From: Lojkania enalia
Taxonomy: Eukaryota; Ascomycota; Dothideomycetes; Pleosporales
NCBI GenBank assembly: GCA_010094045.1
Contig: ML986762.1
Coordinates: 5,526 to 69,525 of the forward strand
Direction: 5' to 3'
DNA length: 64,000 bases
Shown here: positions 34,496 through 44,719 of the stretch, one piece after another
Position numbering within the stretch: the first letter of the stretch is position 1
Layout: each line of letters starts with the position of its first letter
Program-made: the position numbers and the translations under genes
Notes under the pieces: model-generated
The model's database searches: none
What the model saw: the letters and a program-made list of their open reading frames with translations, nothing else
Told to the model about the DNA's origin: nothing

Positions 34496-35049
34496 TAGAT
34501 AATTAGAATTAGAGAAACTATCTAGTAGATAGTAATATACTAGTAATAAAAGCTAAGTATTAGTAAATACATTAATAGCGTTATATTAACAGATTTTTAG
34601 ATTAAAGTAGACTATAATAGCTATTAGAGCTCGAAATATTTAAATAGCTAAGGTAGTAGTATATATATCCTCTACTATTAATTAAAGGTTACTATATATA
34701 TAGATTCTAGCCTTATATTTAACTAGATATTTTTTACTATTAAGCTTATATTTAAATATCTAGAGTAATAGAAGTACTTTATATTCTAGATTAAGGTTTT
34801 ACTAGAATATTTTTTAATAGGTGCCCTTATATTTAATAGTAGTAATCTTATACTATATAACTAATAGGTATCCTTTCTTATATAGAAAGAGAAGTTTTAT
34901 AATATCTTAATAGAAGTATAATTTAGGTAATAAAGCGCTTTAATAGAATTGCATTTTAGGTACTTTAGTTAATATAACTATATATATAGACTAATAGATT
35001 TTAATAAAGAAGTTACTACTTTTATTTTTATATAGTAATTTTCGCAATC
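34496..35049 (-). pseudogene. Copia relic K: RT, proximal part
   Basis: The minus-strand frame shows copia reverse transcriptase N-terminal landmarks: Y-L-V-K-Y-K-A-R-I near 34705-34735, A-I-x-I-F-R-A-L-I-A-I-I near 34625-34665, and Y-x-A-I-N-A/V-F near 34580-34605, then D-S-F-S-N-S near 34500-34520. It is interrupted on the left by I and on the right by G, each with a TA duplication. Confidence 0.72.
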
Positions 35050-35286
35050 TAATATATTTTATAAATAAGTCGCCTACCTAAATAAGTTATCTACCTTATT
35101 AGCTATCTCTATATTTAGAAACGTATATTATAATAAGGCTTATAGATATTACTATAATAATTTAATAGAAGATAAATATACTATTTATCTACTATTATAT
35201 AAGTTCTAGTATTATATCTAAGCTTACTATAGTAGCTATAGTACTTCTAGTATAATATACCTACTTTTCTATACTTCTTATCTACG

Positions 35287-35589
35287 TGTTATAGACGCTT
35301 ATATACAGTTGGTTAATCGCACTTTAGGCAGTTAACTCTATTACTATATACTATATATAAATATTAAAACGTTATATAAAGAATAGAAATATCTATATTA
35401 TATAGGTTTTTATAGGAGTTAGGTCTATACTACTATACGGGCTAGCTGGATTAGTAAAACCTTCCTCTATCGTAGTTAAGATAAGTCAGTTATATTCTAG
35501 CTAGCAGCTAACAGCTATTACTAGCAGCTAGTTCGAGTATTATAGTAAGAGTAGTATAGGTGTAGAGGTATCGCGGTATTACTATAATA
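35287..35589 (-). repeat. H left LTR (3' LTR of the minus-strand element)
   Basis: Starts tgttatagac and ends actataata. It is collinear with 41003-41305 with transitions only in the parts I compared. A cagctagcag/ctattactagcagctag cluster near 35500-35535 is shared by both copies. Confidence 0.92.
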
Positions 35590-35605
35590 GTACCCCCCTT
35601 TTAAT
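35590..35605 (-). other. H polypurine tract
   Basis: On the minus strand aaaaggggggtac reads up to the LTR edge, placing the 3' LTR at the left. Confidence 0.75.
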
Positions 35606-35999
35606 TATAAGCTTTATGAGTTAGGTCTTTATATTATATTCGGGTTATTTATAATTAAGTAGTAGTTATTAATACTAGTATTAGTTAAGGTTGTAGGTAT
35701 ATTAGTATAATTAGTTATTATCGTATAGTAGTATTATACTAGGGGTTAGGCTAGGTTGTATATATATCAGCGCGACTAGTAGTTAATAGTAGTACTATAT
35801 TAGGGATTAGGTCGGTTCGGTTTATATAATAGTACTATACTAGAGATCGGTAGCAGTATCGTTACTAATATTATATTAGTATAGTATCATTACAGGCGTT
35901 TAAAAATATACTTAGATTAAACTCTAGCGCCTAATTAAAAATCTAGATATAATATTATATTTGAGTCTTATTTATTTAGGTTTCTAGCGTAATAATCTT

Positions 36000-38900
36000 C
36001 TATAGTAGTTATCTTAGTAAAATTACTAGTTAGGTATTATTCTAAGTTGTAATAGCTAGTCTACTTAACTAGGTATTCGTGCCGGCGTCTCTATTAATTG
36101 TAGTAGAAGTCTTCTATTCGCTTAATAAGGTATTCTAGTTTTCTATTAATCTTAATAGGTTTAGGGTTATATACTTATTAACTAGATAAATAGTTAGACG
36201 ACTTAGATACTAGCTATAATAGCGGTATATAGAATATAGAATATATTTTAGCCGATTTAGATAGCTTTAGTCTATAAGCGTGCGAGAATATCTTCGCGAT
36301 AACCTTATAGGGGTTTATATTCTTCTAATTAAACTTTTTCAACGGTTTTTATATACATATATTTCTAGCGTCTAGCTAGACTAGATTACTAACCTAGTAG
36401 TTAGAAGCTGGTACGCGCTTGCGGTTAGCGTACTCTTATTAGAATACTTATACTTAGGTAAGTTCTTTTCTAATATACTCTATAATATCCTTTATCTTAT
36501 CAACTAGTCTATTAGCTTCCTAGGCTATTAGGAACTATTTTAGCGGTTAATAGATCCCTATAAGCGGCTCGAAGCCTATTTAAGGGTGCTAGCTAAAGTA
36601 GGCTAGAAACGGGGAGACTTTTATTAATTTAGATACTATATTATTCGCTTTAAACTGCGCTGTTAGCAGCTATTTAATCTAGTTATCTTATTTATAACTA
36701 GTATAGGCTTAGAGAACTTATTCTATTACTATATTAGTATTCTCTATCTAGCTATTAGTCTCTAAATAGAAGCTAGTTAATATATACATATTAATTTATA
36801 GCTGTTTATAAAGCTCATAGTAGAAGGTAGAAATAAACTATATCTTACAGTCGGATATAATAGTACGTAGCAGTTTATAGTAAACTTATATATAATAATA
36901 GAATAGTTAGACGATATTAGGAGTTTTAATTCTTATATATAGTATTAGGTGTTTATACTTACTAAGCCTATTAACTACTACTATAATATTTGTATAACCT
37001 TCTAATTCTAGTAGATCGGTTATAAAATTTATAAAAATATTTTAAAACCTTCGTTTAGGTATAGGTAATAGTTTTAGTAGTTTATAATACTTCTCTCTAG
37101 AAGTTTTACTTCTTTAGTATATATAATAACAACCTATATATTATCGTACCGAGTTGAATATCCTTAACTAATAGTACTTACGCTGGAGTAGTTCTAAGGT
37201 CTTTTCTCGACTAGAGTATCTACTAGACTGTAAGTTATAGATAGCTTACAATAGCTTAAGCTTCAGCTTATTATAGTTTAGTACTATAAGTCGATCTTAG
37301 TAGTATAGTTAGTTGTTATATTCTTTATAGTTAGCTAGAGTTAAGAACTTAAATTAACGGGCTTCTTCTCTCAGTAGCTTTAAAATATCTTAGATTAGAT
37401 TATCGTTCGGGTATTCTTCGTTAATAATCTCTATAATTAATTAGCCTACTTCTATCTATTAGAATAGTTTAGAACGAAGTAATATCTATTAACAACCTCT
37501 ATAGGCCTCTTTTTATATAGGCTCGTCCTATAACCTTTAAATTAAGGTATTAGACTTCTCTTTAAGTTTTCTAGGTTAGTACGTAATACTAAAGTTAAAC
37601 CTTAATAGATATTTTAACTAATAGGCCTATTAGTAGCTTAGCTGCTTTATTATTATAAAGTACTATAGGTTCTTATAATCGCTTAGCACTTCTATAGAAA
37701 ATACCGCACTTTCTAATTCGGGCCTCTATTACTTAAAATATCGGATAATCGTAAACAGCTTCTTATTATATATCTTATAGTTGCCTTTAATAGGGTTTAT
37801 ATACTTAGAAAAGTAGATAACAGGTCTTAATTTACTATTAGCGCTTCTCTAAGACAGTACGCTAGCTGTTATAAAGTTAGATACGTTAGCTTCTACTATT
37901 ATTCGTAGTTTAGGGTTAAAGTATTAGAGAATTAGTATAGAGATAAGAGCATCCTTTAAGTAGTCGAAGAAATATTAACAGCTATTATTCTAGTTAAATT
38001 AAGTGTTCTTCTTAGTTAGGGCTACTAAAGAGAAGACTTTCTATAAGAAGTTACTAATAAATTGTTGGTAGAAGTTCGCGAAACCTATAAAGGCTTTAAT
38101 ATTTTTTATATTCTTAGAGTATTTCTAGTTAATAATTGTCTTTACCTTCTTTAAGTCTATAAGGATTCTTTCTATAGTAATTATATACCCTAGGTAGATT
38201 ACTTCTAACTAGTAGAACTCGCACTTATTTATATTAAGCTGTAAACTATTTACTTTTAAGGCTTTAAGAACTAGCTAGATATACTACTTATAATCCTTTA
38301 GATTCTTACTAAATATTAGGATATTATTAATATAGGTAGTATAGAATATATTAAAGTATAGTTTTAATATATTATTTATAAAGTACTAGAATATATTTAG
38401 AGCGTTAACTAGGCTAAAAAGTATTACTAGGTATTTAAACAGCCTATAGTATATATAAAAGGTAGTCTTCTATTTATCTCTTTTAACAATCCTTAGCTTA
38501 TTAAATACGGTAATAATATTAAGTTTTATATAGTATTTAGCCTTACTAAGTTAGGTTAATATTTCTTAGATTAGTAGAATTAGATATTAGTTCTTAATAG
38601 TAATAGTATTTAGGGTTCTATAGTTTATATAGAATTAGAAACTACTTCTAGATTTCTTTATAAAGATTATAGGTATAGCTACTAGTAATAAGCTTACTCT
38701 AATAAATCTCTTAGATAAGTTCTTATTAAGGTACTTTCTTAGTACCTTCAACTTATTCTAGAATATCTTATAGAGTAGACCGAAGCTAGTTTACTTACTA
38801 TTCTCTAATTTAATCTTATAATTATACGGTTATTATTTAGGTAGCTTATCTATATTCTTATATAAAAAGATAGATAATAAATTATAATATTCTTTTAGCA

Positions 38901-39800
38901 CTTTAGTAATAGGGTTAGTATATACTTTTAAGGCTAGAGCTTTATTAATATTAGCTATTAATACAGCGAAGATTTTATAGTTAGATTATTAGGAGAGTTA
39001 AACTAGTAGTACGACGCCTATATAATATATATCTAGCTGTAGTATAGACTTTAGGTATTTAAGCTTAGATAGATCTTTTTAACTATAATCTTTATCTAAG
39101 GTTAAATTAGTTTTAGTTTTAAATTCTTTTAACTAGCGTAGTATTTTAAGTAGCTAGTAATTATATTAGATATAGCTTAATAGGTAGAGCTTTAAATAGT
39201 ATTGTTAAGGCTTTAGGTTATATAAAGGTTATAAATTAGTTATTTTAGAATCTTCGTTTATATTAAATTTAGGTAGTTTATAGTCTTTAATAACTATTTA
39301 AATAGCCTGTTAGTAGATAGTAGTACTAGTAGATTATAAGTATTAAGTTAGGTATTAGTTAGCGGTAAAAACTAGCTGTTTATTCTTATAGTCTAGGTTT
39401 ATATAATACTTATATATCTATAGCTATTCTAGAATTAACTAGTATTTTTCTAGTATAGTTATATAGAGATATACTATCTCTAAATAGTTTAGATGTTAGA
39501 GGATTAGAGTAACTAAGTAAGAGATAGTCCTTTTATAGAGAACTTCTCTATTAAAGCTAGTTAAGTATAAGTTATATAGGAGTTATATCTTTTAGAGTTT
39601 TAGGGTATATACGAGGTCTCTATAGATATAGCTATAATTAGTAGCCCTAGTATTAATAAGAATATTAATATTTTACTAGACTAGGTTTTAATAGATTAAG
39701 AAAAGAGTTAGAATCTAGTAGTTCTATAACTATTTCTATAGAGGCTGGTTCTATAAGTATATAGAAATTTAGTATAGGTGTAATCCTAAAAGGTAATTTA
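36000..39800 (-). pseudogene. H pol relic: protease, RT, RNase H, integrase, chromodomain-like end
   Basis: Right to left on the minus strand: a protease stretch (I-L-I-N-T-R-A-T-N near 39645-39670, D-T-G-A-T expected); RT with Y-I-N-N-I-L-I-F-S-K near 38310-38340, in place of Y-I-D-D-I-L-I-F-S-K; an RNase H region at about 37600-37950; an integrase with F-I-x-F-I-T-D-L-L-E and V-V-V-N-R-L-S-K-Y near 36950-37050; and a short chromodomain-like tail with E-Y-L-V-K near 36060-36110. The RT Asp pair and the integrase Asp show G-to-A changes to Asn. It is clearly dead. Confidence 0.83.
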
Positions 39801-40099
39801 CTTTTAAAATAGACCTTTTAGCAACGTTCTAGTTAATAAGGTTAGCTATATTCGGGAGTAAGAATAACAGCCTTATCTATAAGATAATAAGCGTATTAAG
39901 GATTAGTTAGAGGATTAGTCGGAGGATTAAGAATAGGACCTACGGGGTATAGTAGGGCTCTAAGACCCTTAATAGATTAATAGTAGAGGGGCGCTATATT
40001 CTAGCAAAATATATCCCTTACTACTATATTTATAATAGCATCTTTTACGGCGGCGCCTTTCTTATTTATTAGAGCCTACAGGCGTGTAGCTAGAAGTAT

Positions 40100-40980
40100 C
40101 GAGTTCTATAGTATTCGGGTTCTTCTAATAAGTAGTATAATATTTTAGTTATTTATAGTAGTTACTAGATAGATAATATAGGTTAGTATTATATAGGGAA
40201 ATTAGGTTAGCGTAGTTGTTTAGGGTGCTAGATATTATAACGCCTATTATAGCATAGTAGAGCTTATTAGAGAGAGAACATTAGAGATATATAATTTGTC
40301 CGGTCTCGTTTAATTTAATATCTGCAATTAGGCGTCGGAATTTAGTAAAGTAAGTAGAGAACCTACTTTAGCCTTATTTTAAGGTCTCTAGCTTACTCTA
40401 TACTATAGTCTTCTTATTCCGGTCGCTATAGGTAGATTTTAAGAAGGCGACCAAGTTGTCTACAGAGTTAATACCCTTATCTATTAATAGGTTAACTAAT
40501 ATTACTAGGTCTTATTTTAGGCGGGAATAGGTATATAGAAGGCGGGTATATTTAGTTAGGTATTAGTTAGCGTTTTCTTCTAGTTTATAGTAGAGCTTTT
40601 TAATAAAGTATAAAAGCTCTAAACGTTTACTAGAAAATATTAGAGGGTTAGATAAATAGTTAAAACGGAAATATAGGTTATATATAGTTTTAAACGAATT
40701 AAAAGTTAACGTAGATATCTATTCGGAAGCTAGGGTTATAGGTTAAATTAGGTTAAGGGCGGGTAATAATTCTATTACTATTAATATACTAGTAGCTAGT
40801 AGAAGAGTAGCTATTTAACAGCTACTAAATTCTCTTTATATCGCTTTAAGGTCTAACTTATAGTAGTTCTCCTAGGTTATTAAGGCCTCTACTAGCATCT
40901 TATTCTTCTACTATAAAGAGTCCAGTTTATCTTAGATCTTTTTAAGTATATTAATAAGCGCGTTCTTATCTATAGTATAT
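40100..40980 (-). pseudogene. H gag relic
   Basis: A minus-strand frame upstream of pol, between protease and the 5' LTR. It is charged and helical in composition, with many TAG codons. No well-preserved zinc knuckle was found. Identification rests mainly on position in a complete gypsy element. Confidence 0.5.
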
Positions 40981-41002
40981 AATAGTAGATAATATAATAT
41001 AA

Positions 41003-41305
41003 TATTACAAACGTTTATATATAGTTAGTTAATTGTACTTTAAGTAGTTAACTCTTTTACTACGTACTACGTATAAATATTAAAATATTATATAAAGAAT
41101 AGAAATATCTATATTATATAGGTTTTTATAGGAGCTAGGTCTATACTACTATATAGGCTAGCTGGGTCGGCGAAACCTTCCTCTATCGTAATTAAGATAA
41201 GTCGGTTATATTCTAACTAGCAGCTAATAGCTATTACTAGCAGCTAGTTTAGGTATTATAGTAAGAGTAGTATAGGTGCAGAGGTATTACGGTATTACCG
41301 TAATA
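41003..41305 (-). repeat. H right LTR (5' LTR of the minus-strand element)
   Basis: Starts tattacaaac (TG to TA) and ends accgtaata, the 303-bp partner of 35287-35589. Confidence 0.92.
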
Positions 41306-41310
41306 CTATG

Positions 41311-42800
41311 TGTACTTTATCCTATAACTACTTATCTACCTCCTTTTAAGTAGCTATCTCAGCAGTTTTAGTTTTAGTAAGGCTACCTTACTTTTATAGA
41401 ACCTTTTTTAAATCGCTTTTTATACTGTAATAGAGTTTTATTTACTTCTTAAAGCTAATTAACTTAATATTCAAATAGTACATATAAATAAACTATCTAT
41501 ATAATACCTTTAACAAGTAAATTAAGAGAATTATTAATTGTAGTAAATAAGCTATTCTAATATCTAGTAATATAGTCTTAAATTAATATTATTTAAGACC
41601 CTAGTTTAATAGCGTTAGTTAGTATTTTAACTTCTAGAGGTAACTAGCTGCTAATAGTAGTAATAGAGTACGAAGCTTAATATCGAGCTTTAATAATACT
41701 ATATTAGGATTATATAGTATTAGACTAGTACCTTAAAAGCTTATATATATATTAGCCTTAGTAATAGAACGCTAATATACTATATAAAAGGTTAGTAGAA
41801 AGTCGAGCTTTATAATATAGTAGATACTAGCTTATATAAGCTTATTAATCTTACGCCTATATACTTTCTTTAATAGTAAGAAGTAGCCTATATCTAGAAG
41901 CTATAGTAGATATAATAAATATGCTGGTATATATAATAGAATAATATCCTTCTTTTTATAGAGTAGCTAAAACTTAGTAAACTTATAGCTCTTATAGCTA
42001 TTAATAACCAGTAGACGATTAGCGTCTACTATATACTACTTTATATACTAATTAAAACACTCTAGCTATTTAATTATAAGCTTATTATTTATCTATCTAC
42101 TATTACTTAGTATAATTACTCCTTTAGATAGTATATTATGGCTCTAATAATATATAGAGAGGTACTACTTACTAGTAAAGATAATAAATAGTAGAATAGT
42201 ATTACCGCGAGCGCTAATAGCCTAAATAACTATTATCTACTTATAATTATTTAGCTATAGTAATTTTAGTCGACTAGCTAATAGTTTAGTACTAGTAATT
42301 ACTTTACTAGTAGATATAATACTTATCTAGAAGCCTATTTCGTTAAAATTATAAATATTATTATTAGTAATACTATACGTTACTTTAATATTATATACTA
42401 GATCGAACTAACTACTAGTAACTTTAGAATTCTTATAGAAAGCTTTTTAATAGTTGTATTTTTAATAGAAGTATATTTTAAGCTTAAGAATACGATTAAT
42501 AAAATTTATTAGCTAGTTTTTACTATCCTAGTCTATAGAGTAAGCTCTAAGTAAATAGTTAGCTATATCTTATATACTATTAATTATAGAAGAGTATTTA
42601 CAAGATAATAGGTCTAGTATATACTATATTATAGTTGATTCTTCTAGCTTTATAAGCTTCTTTAAATTAGGCTTATAATTATATCGTAAAGGTTTACTAG
42701 CGTGTTAGTCTCTAAGCGTTATTTAAGGGATATTATAAGTAGCTATAGTACTTTATATACTCTAAATCTAATCTTAATTAATAGCTAAAATAGCTAGTAA
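41311..42800 (-). pseudogene. Transposase relic of G
   Basis: Minus-strand and collinear with F from the gypsy insertion onwards, including the first catalytic region near 42320-42350, the second near 42010-42040 and the C-terminal block near 41740-41800. The small remainder of the 3' region lies at 35052-35286. It carries more TA than F at homologous positions, so it is slightly more decayed. Confidence 0.72.
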
Positions 42801-42914
42801 TATCTAACCTTTTTAATAGATTAATTAAAGTTAAGGTAGTTGCTGTATTATATTATAAGTAGGTAGGGTATAACTTATTAGCAAAAGTAGGCGACTTATT
42901 TATAAAATACGGTA

Positions 42915-43970
42915 GTTAATCTTTATAGAAGAATATAAGATTAATATAGATAGCTATTAATAAGTTTACAATTCTAAGCTATATTTAAATTAGTTAATTA
43001 TTACCTTTTACGCTTTCTTAATTAGTTTAAAGAAGTAATTATCTTATTATATAGCTATTAACTATCGCTTACTATTAAATATATTAATTCTAATCTTATT
43101 TAATTACTTAATTAACTTTTTAATTTACTACTTAGTTAATTATTTAATTAATTGCTTAATTAATTAATCTTATATAAGATTTAGAGAGTATAAAGTAGTT
43201 AGAGTTAAAAGTAGGTAAGACTAATTATATCTTAGTAATTAGGTGCTTTTCTAGCCTAGATTAGTATTAATTAGACTAGATTTACTAGACTAAAGTATAA
43301 ATTAATCTGTTTTATAATCTAGTTCGTCTAATTCTAGTTTAGATAAGTTTTTAAAGTTCTAAAGAGCTAGTATTTAATATATATAAATAACGTCTATAAG
43401 TTTAAAACTTTATAATATAGGGTTAGAGTTATCTTAATATTAATAGAATAGATTTTCCTTAAATATAACATCTCTAATATAGATAACCTTTCCTTAATAA
43501 GCTCTACTCTTTACTTTTAGTAGCTAGATATAATATATATTTAATATATTATATCTAACTAGATATCTAATTAGTATATATAAGCTTAACTTATCTCTTC
43601 TTAATATCTATATATATAATATATAAGCTTTATACCTATAGAAATATAAGTAAGTAATTAAAGGCTTCTTATTATATACTATTTTAAATAGAGTTCTTTA
43701 ACTAATTAAACGAGTAGGAGTTTAATTAAAAAGATATCTTATAGTAATATAGATTTTAGGAGTAAGAGATATAGGTAGATCTAATCCGACTTGTATTAAA
43801 TAAGACTGGTTAATAAAATTCTTACTAGAGCGCTTAGTAGATCTATTCTACTCTTCTATATAGGGTAATCTAATTTAAAATCTAATACCTTCTTAATTAT
43901 AATAGTCTTAAGCTAAACCGTCTATAAGACTATATTCTCTCTTATTATCTACTATTAGAAATATAATAAT
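42915..43970 (-). pseudogene. Copia relic K: distal integrase and linker
   Basis: The minus-strand frame around 43960-43620 shows a copia integrase end: R-L-P-Y-I-E-E-Q-N-R-S-T near 43840-43880, where P-Y-x-x-x-Q-N-G is expected, then L-I-Q-V-G-L-D-L-P near 43770-43800 and L-F-x-x-T-P-T-R near 43700-43720. Left of about 43400 the frame weakens. Bases about 43105-43175 are a low-complexity ttaattaattgc-type repeat. The integrase continues at 50332 after J, and the RT at 35049 after G. Confidence 0.65.
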
Positions 43971-44224
43971 TGTCCGAATAGTAAATATTATACAGAGCTA
44001 AAGTATATATTATATAGTTAAGATACATGATATAGTACGTGCGTTTGAACCGAGCGCGTATCCTATATAGCCCCTTTAACTAGGTAGATAGCACCCGATA
44101 GTAATCAACGAAATAGTTACTTGCCTATCCTACTACCCCCGTACGCTGTATATACTATATAATATTATGCTCTGCCCTACATTACCTTGCTAATACTAAG
44201 CTAGCTAATAGAGTCTATTCTATA
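43971..44224 (+). repeat. J 5' LTR
   Basis: Starts tgtccgaata and ends tctattctata. It is collinear with 50078-50331. It retains bases such as catgat, gcacccgat and cttgcctatcc that are TA-shifted in the other LTR. Confidence 0.92.
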
Positions 44225-44465
44225 CTAATTAGTGGTTGAACTCTCGACCGCAAATTAGCAAGAGTAAAGACGGAGTTGAACGTATGGTAGCTATCGTACA
44301 TCTCTGTTTCGCACCTTTCTTTCTAGGTAAGGATTGTAAGGAAGAAGGGAGATCAAATTCTTTTACTCGTACGAACTCAAAGCATCTATATCAAGCCTAG
44401 GATAGGGCGTACAGATAGCTGAAAGCCTCGTATAAAGGAAGAACGCGATTGTATAGCCCTACTAT
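44225..44465 (+). other. J untranslated leader, RIP-poor
   Basis: Sequence between the LTR and the gag repeat. It begins ctaattagtggttgaactc, the expected primer-site position, though I cannot assign the tRNA. Unlike most of the window, CA and TG are common here (gcaaattagcaag, gttgaacg, catctctgtttcgcac). Any original gag start codon lies in or near this part but is not recognisable. Confidence 0.55.
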
Positions 44466-44467
44466 AT

Positions 44468-44719
44468 AACAACCGATAACTGCCGTACGAATAAGCAACC
44501 GGCAACAACCGATAACTACCGTACGAATAAGCAACCGGCAACGACTGATAACCGCTGTACGAATAAGCAACTAGCAACAACCGATAACTGCTGTACGAAT
44601 AAGCAACCGGCAACGACTGATAACCGCCGTATAAATAAGCAACTAGCAACAACTGACAACCGCCGTACGAATAAACAACCGGTAATAACCGACAACCGCT
44701 ATACGAATAAGCAACTGGT
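44468..44719 (+). repeat. 36-bp tandem repeat (seven units) in J gag
   Basis: Seven contiguous 36-bp units of the form aacaaccgataactgccg + tacgaataagcaaccggc. The plus-strand gag frame (codon start 44469) is open across all seven and reads T-T-D-N-x-R-T-N-K-Q-P-A, a 12-residue unit. Variation is mainly C/T and A/G. Antisense reading of the same repeat gives the long ATG frame at 44386-44652, which is an artefact. Confidence 0.92.

Larger units (their letters stand above)
35287..41305 (-). mobile_element. Ty3/gypsy LTR retrotransposon H (6019 bp)
   Basis: 303-bp LTRs (35287-35589, 41003-41305) and a 5-bp target duplication, ctacg at 35282-35286 and ctatg at 41306-41310 (one C/T difference). 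It sits inside G: removing it restores cttatctacgtgtacttt, as in F. The minus orientation is shown by the purine tract next to the left LTR and by the gag-to-integrase order. Stops interrupt all frames. Confidence 0.93.
35052..42912 (-). mobile_element. Fot1/pogo-type transposon G, split by gypsy H
   Basis: A copy of F in the same orientation, inserted into K at TA (35050-35051 and about 42913-42914). The left part is 35052-35286 and the right part 41306-42912. The left TIR atatattttataaataag matches F. In the right TIR exactly 17 bp, one direct-repeat unit, are missing compared with F. Excluding H the element is about 1.84 kb. Confidence 0.85.

Noticed and set aside
43105..43175. ttaattaattgc repeat as an attachment site or replication origin
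   Set aside because: A low-complexity stretch inside relic K whose repetition can arise from a degraded coding repeat. No other feature supports an origin.
44386..44652. 88-codon ATG frame on the minus strand with V-A-Y-S-Y repeats
   Set aside because: It is the antisense reading of the 36-bp repeat that is open in frame with J gag on the plus strand. It has no neighbours or homologous features of its own.
44468..44719. CRISPR-like array
   Set aside because: The 36-bp units are contiguous without spacers, diverge from each other, and lie in a eukaryotic retrotransposon gag frame.
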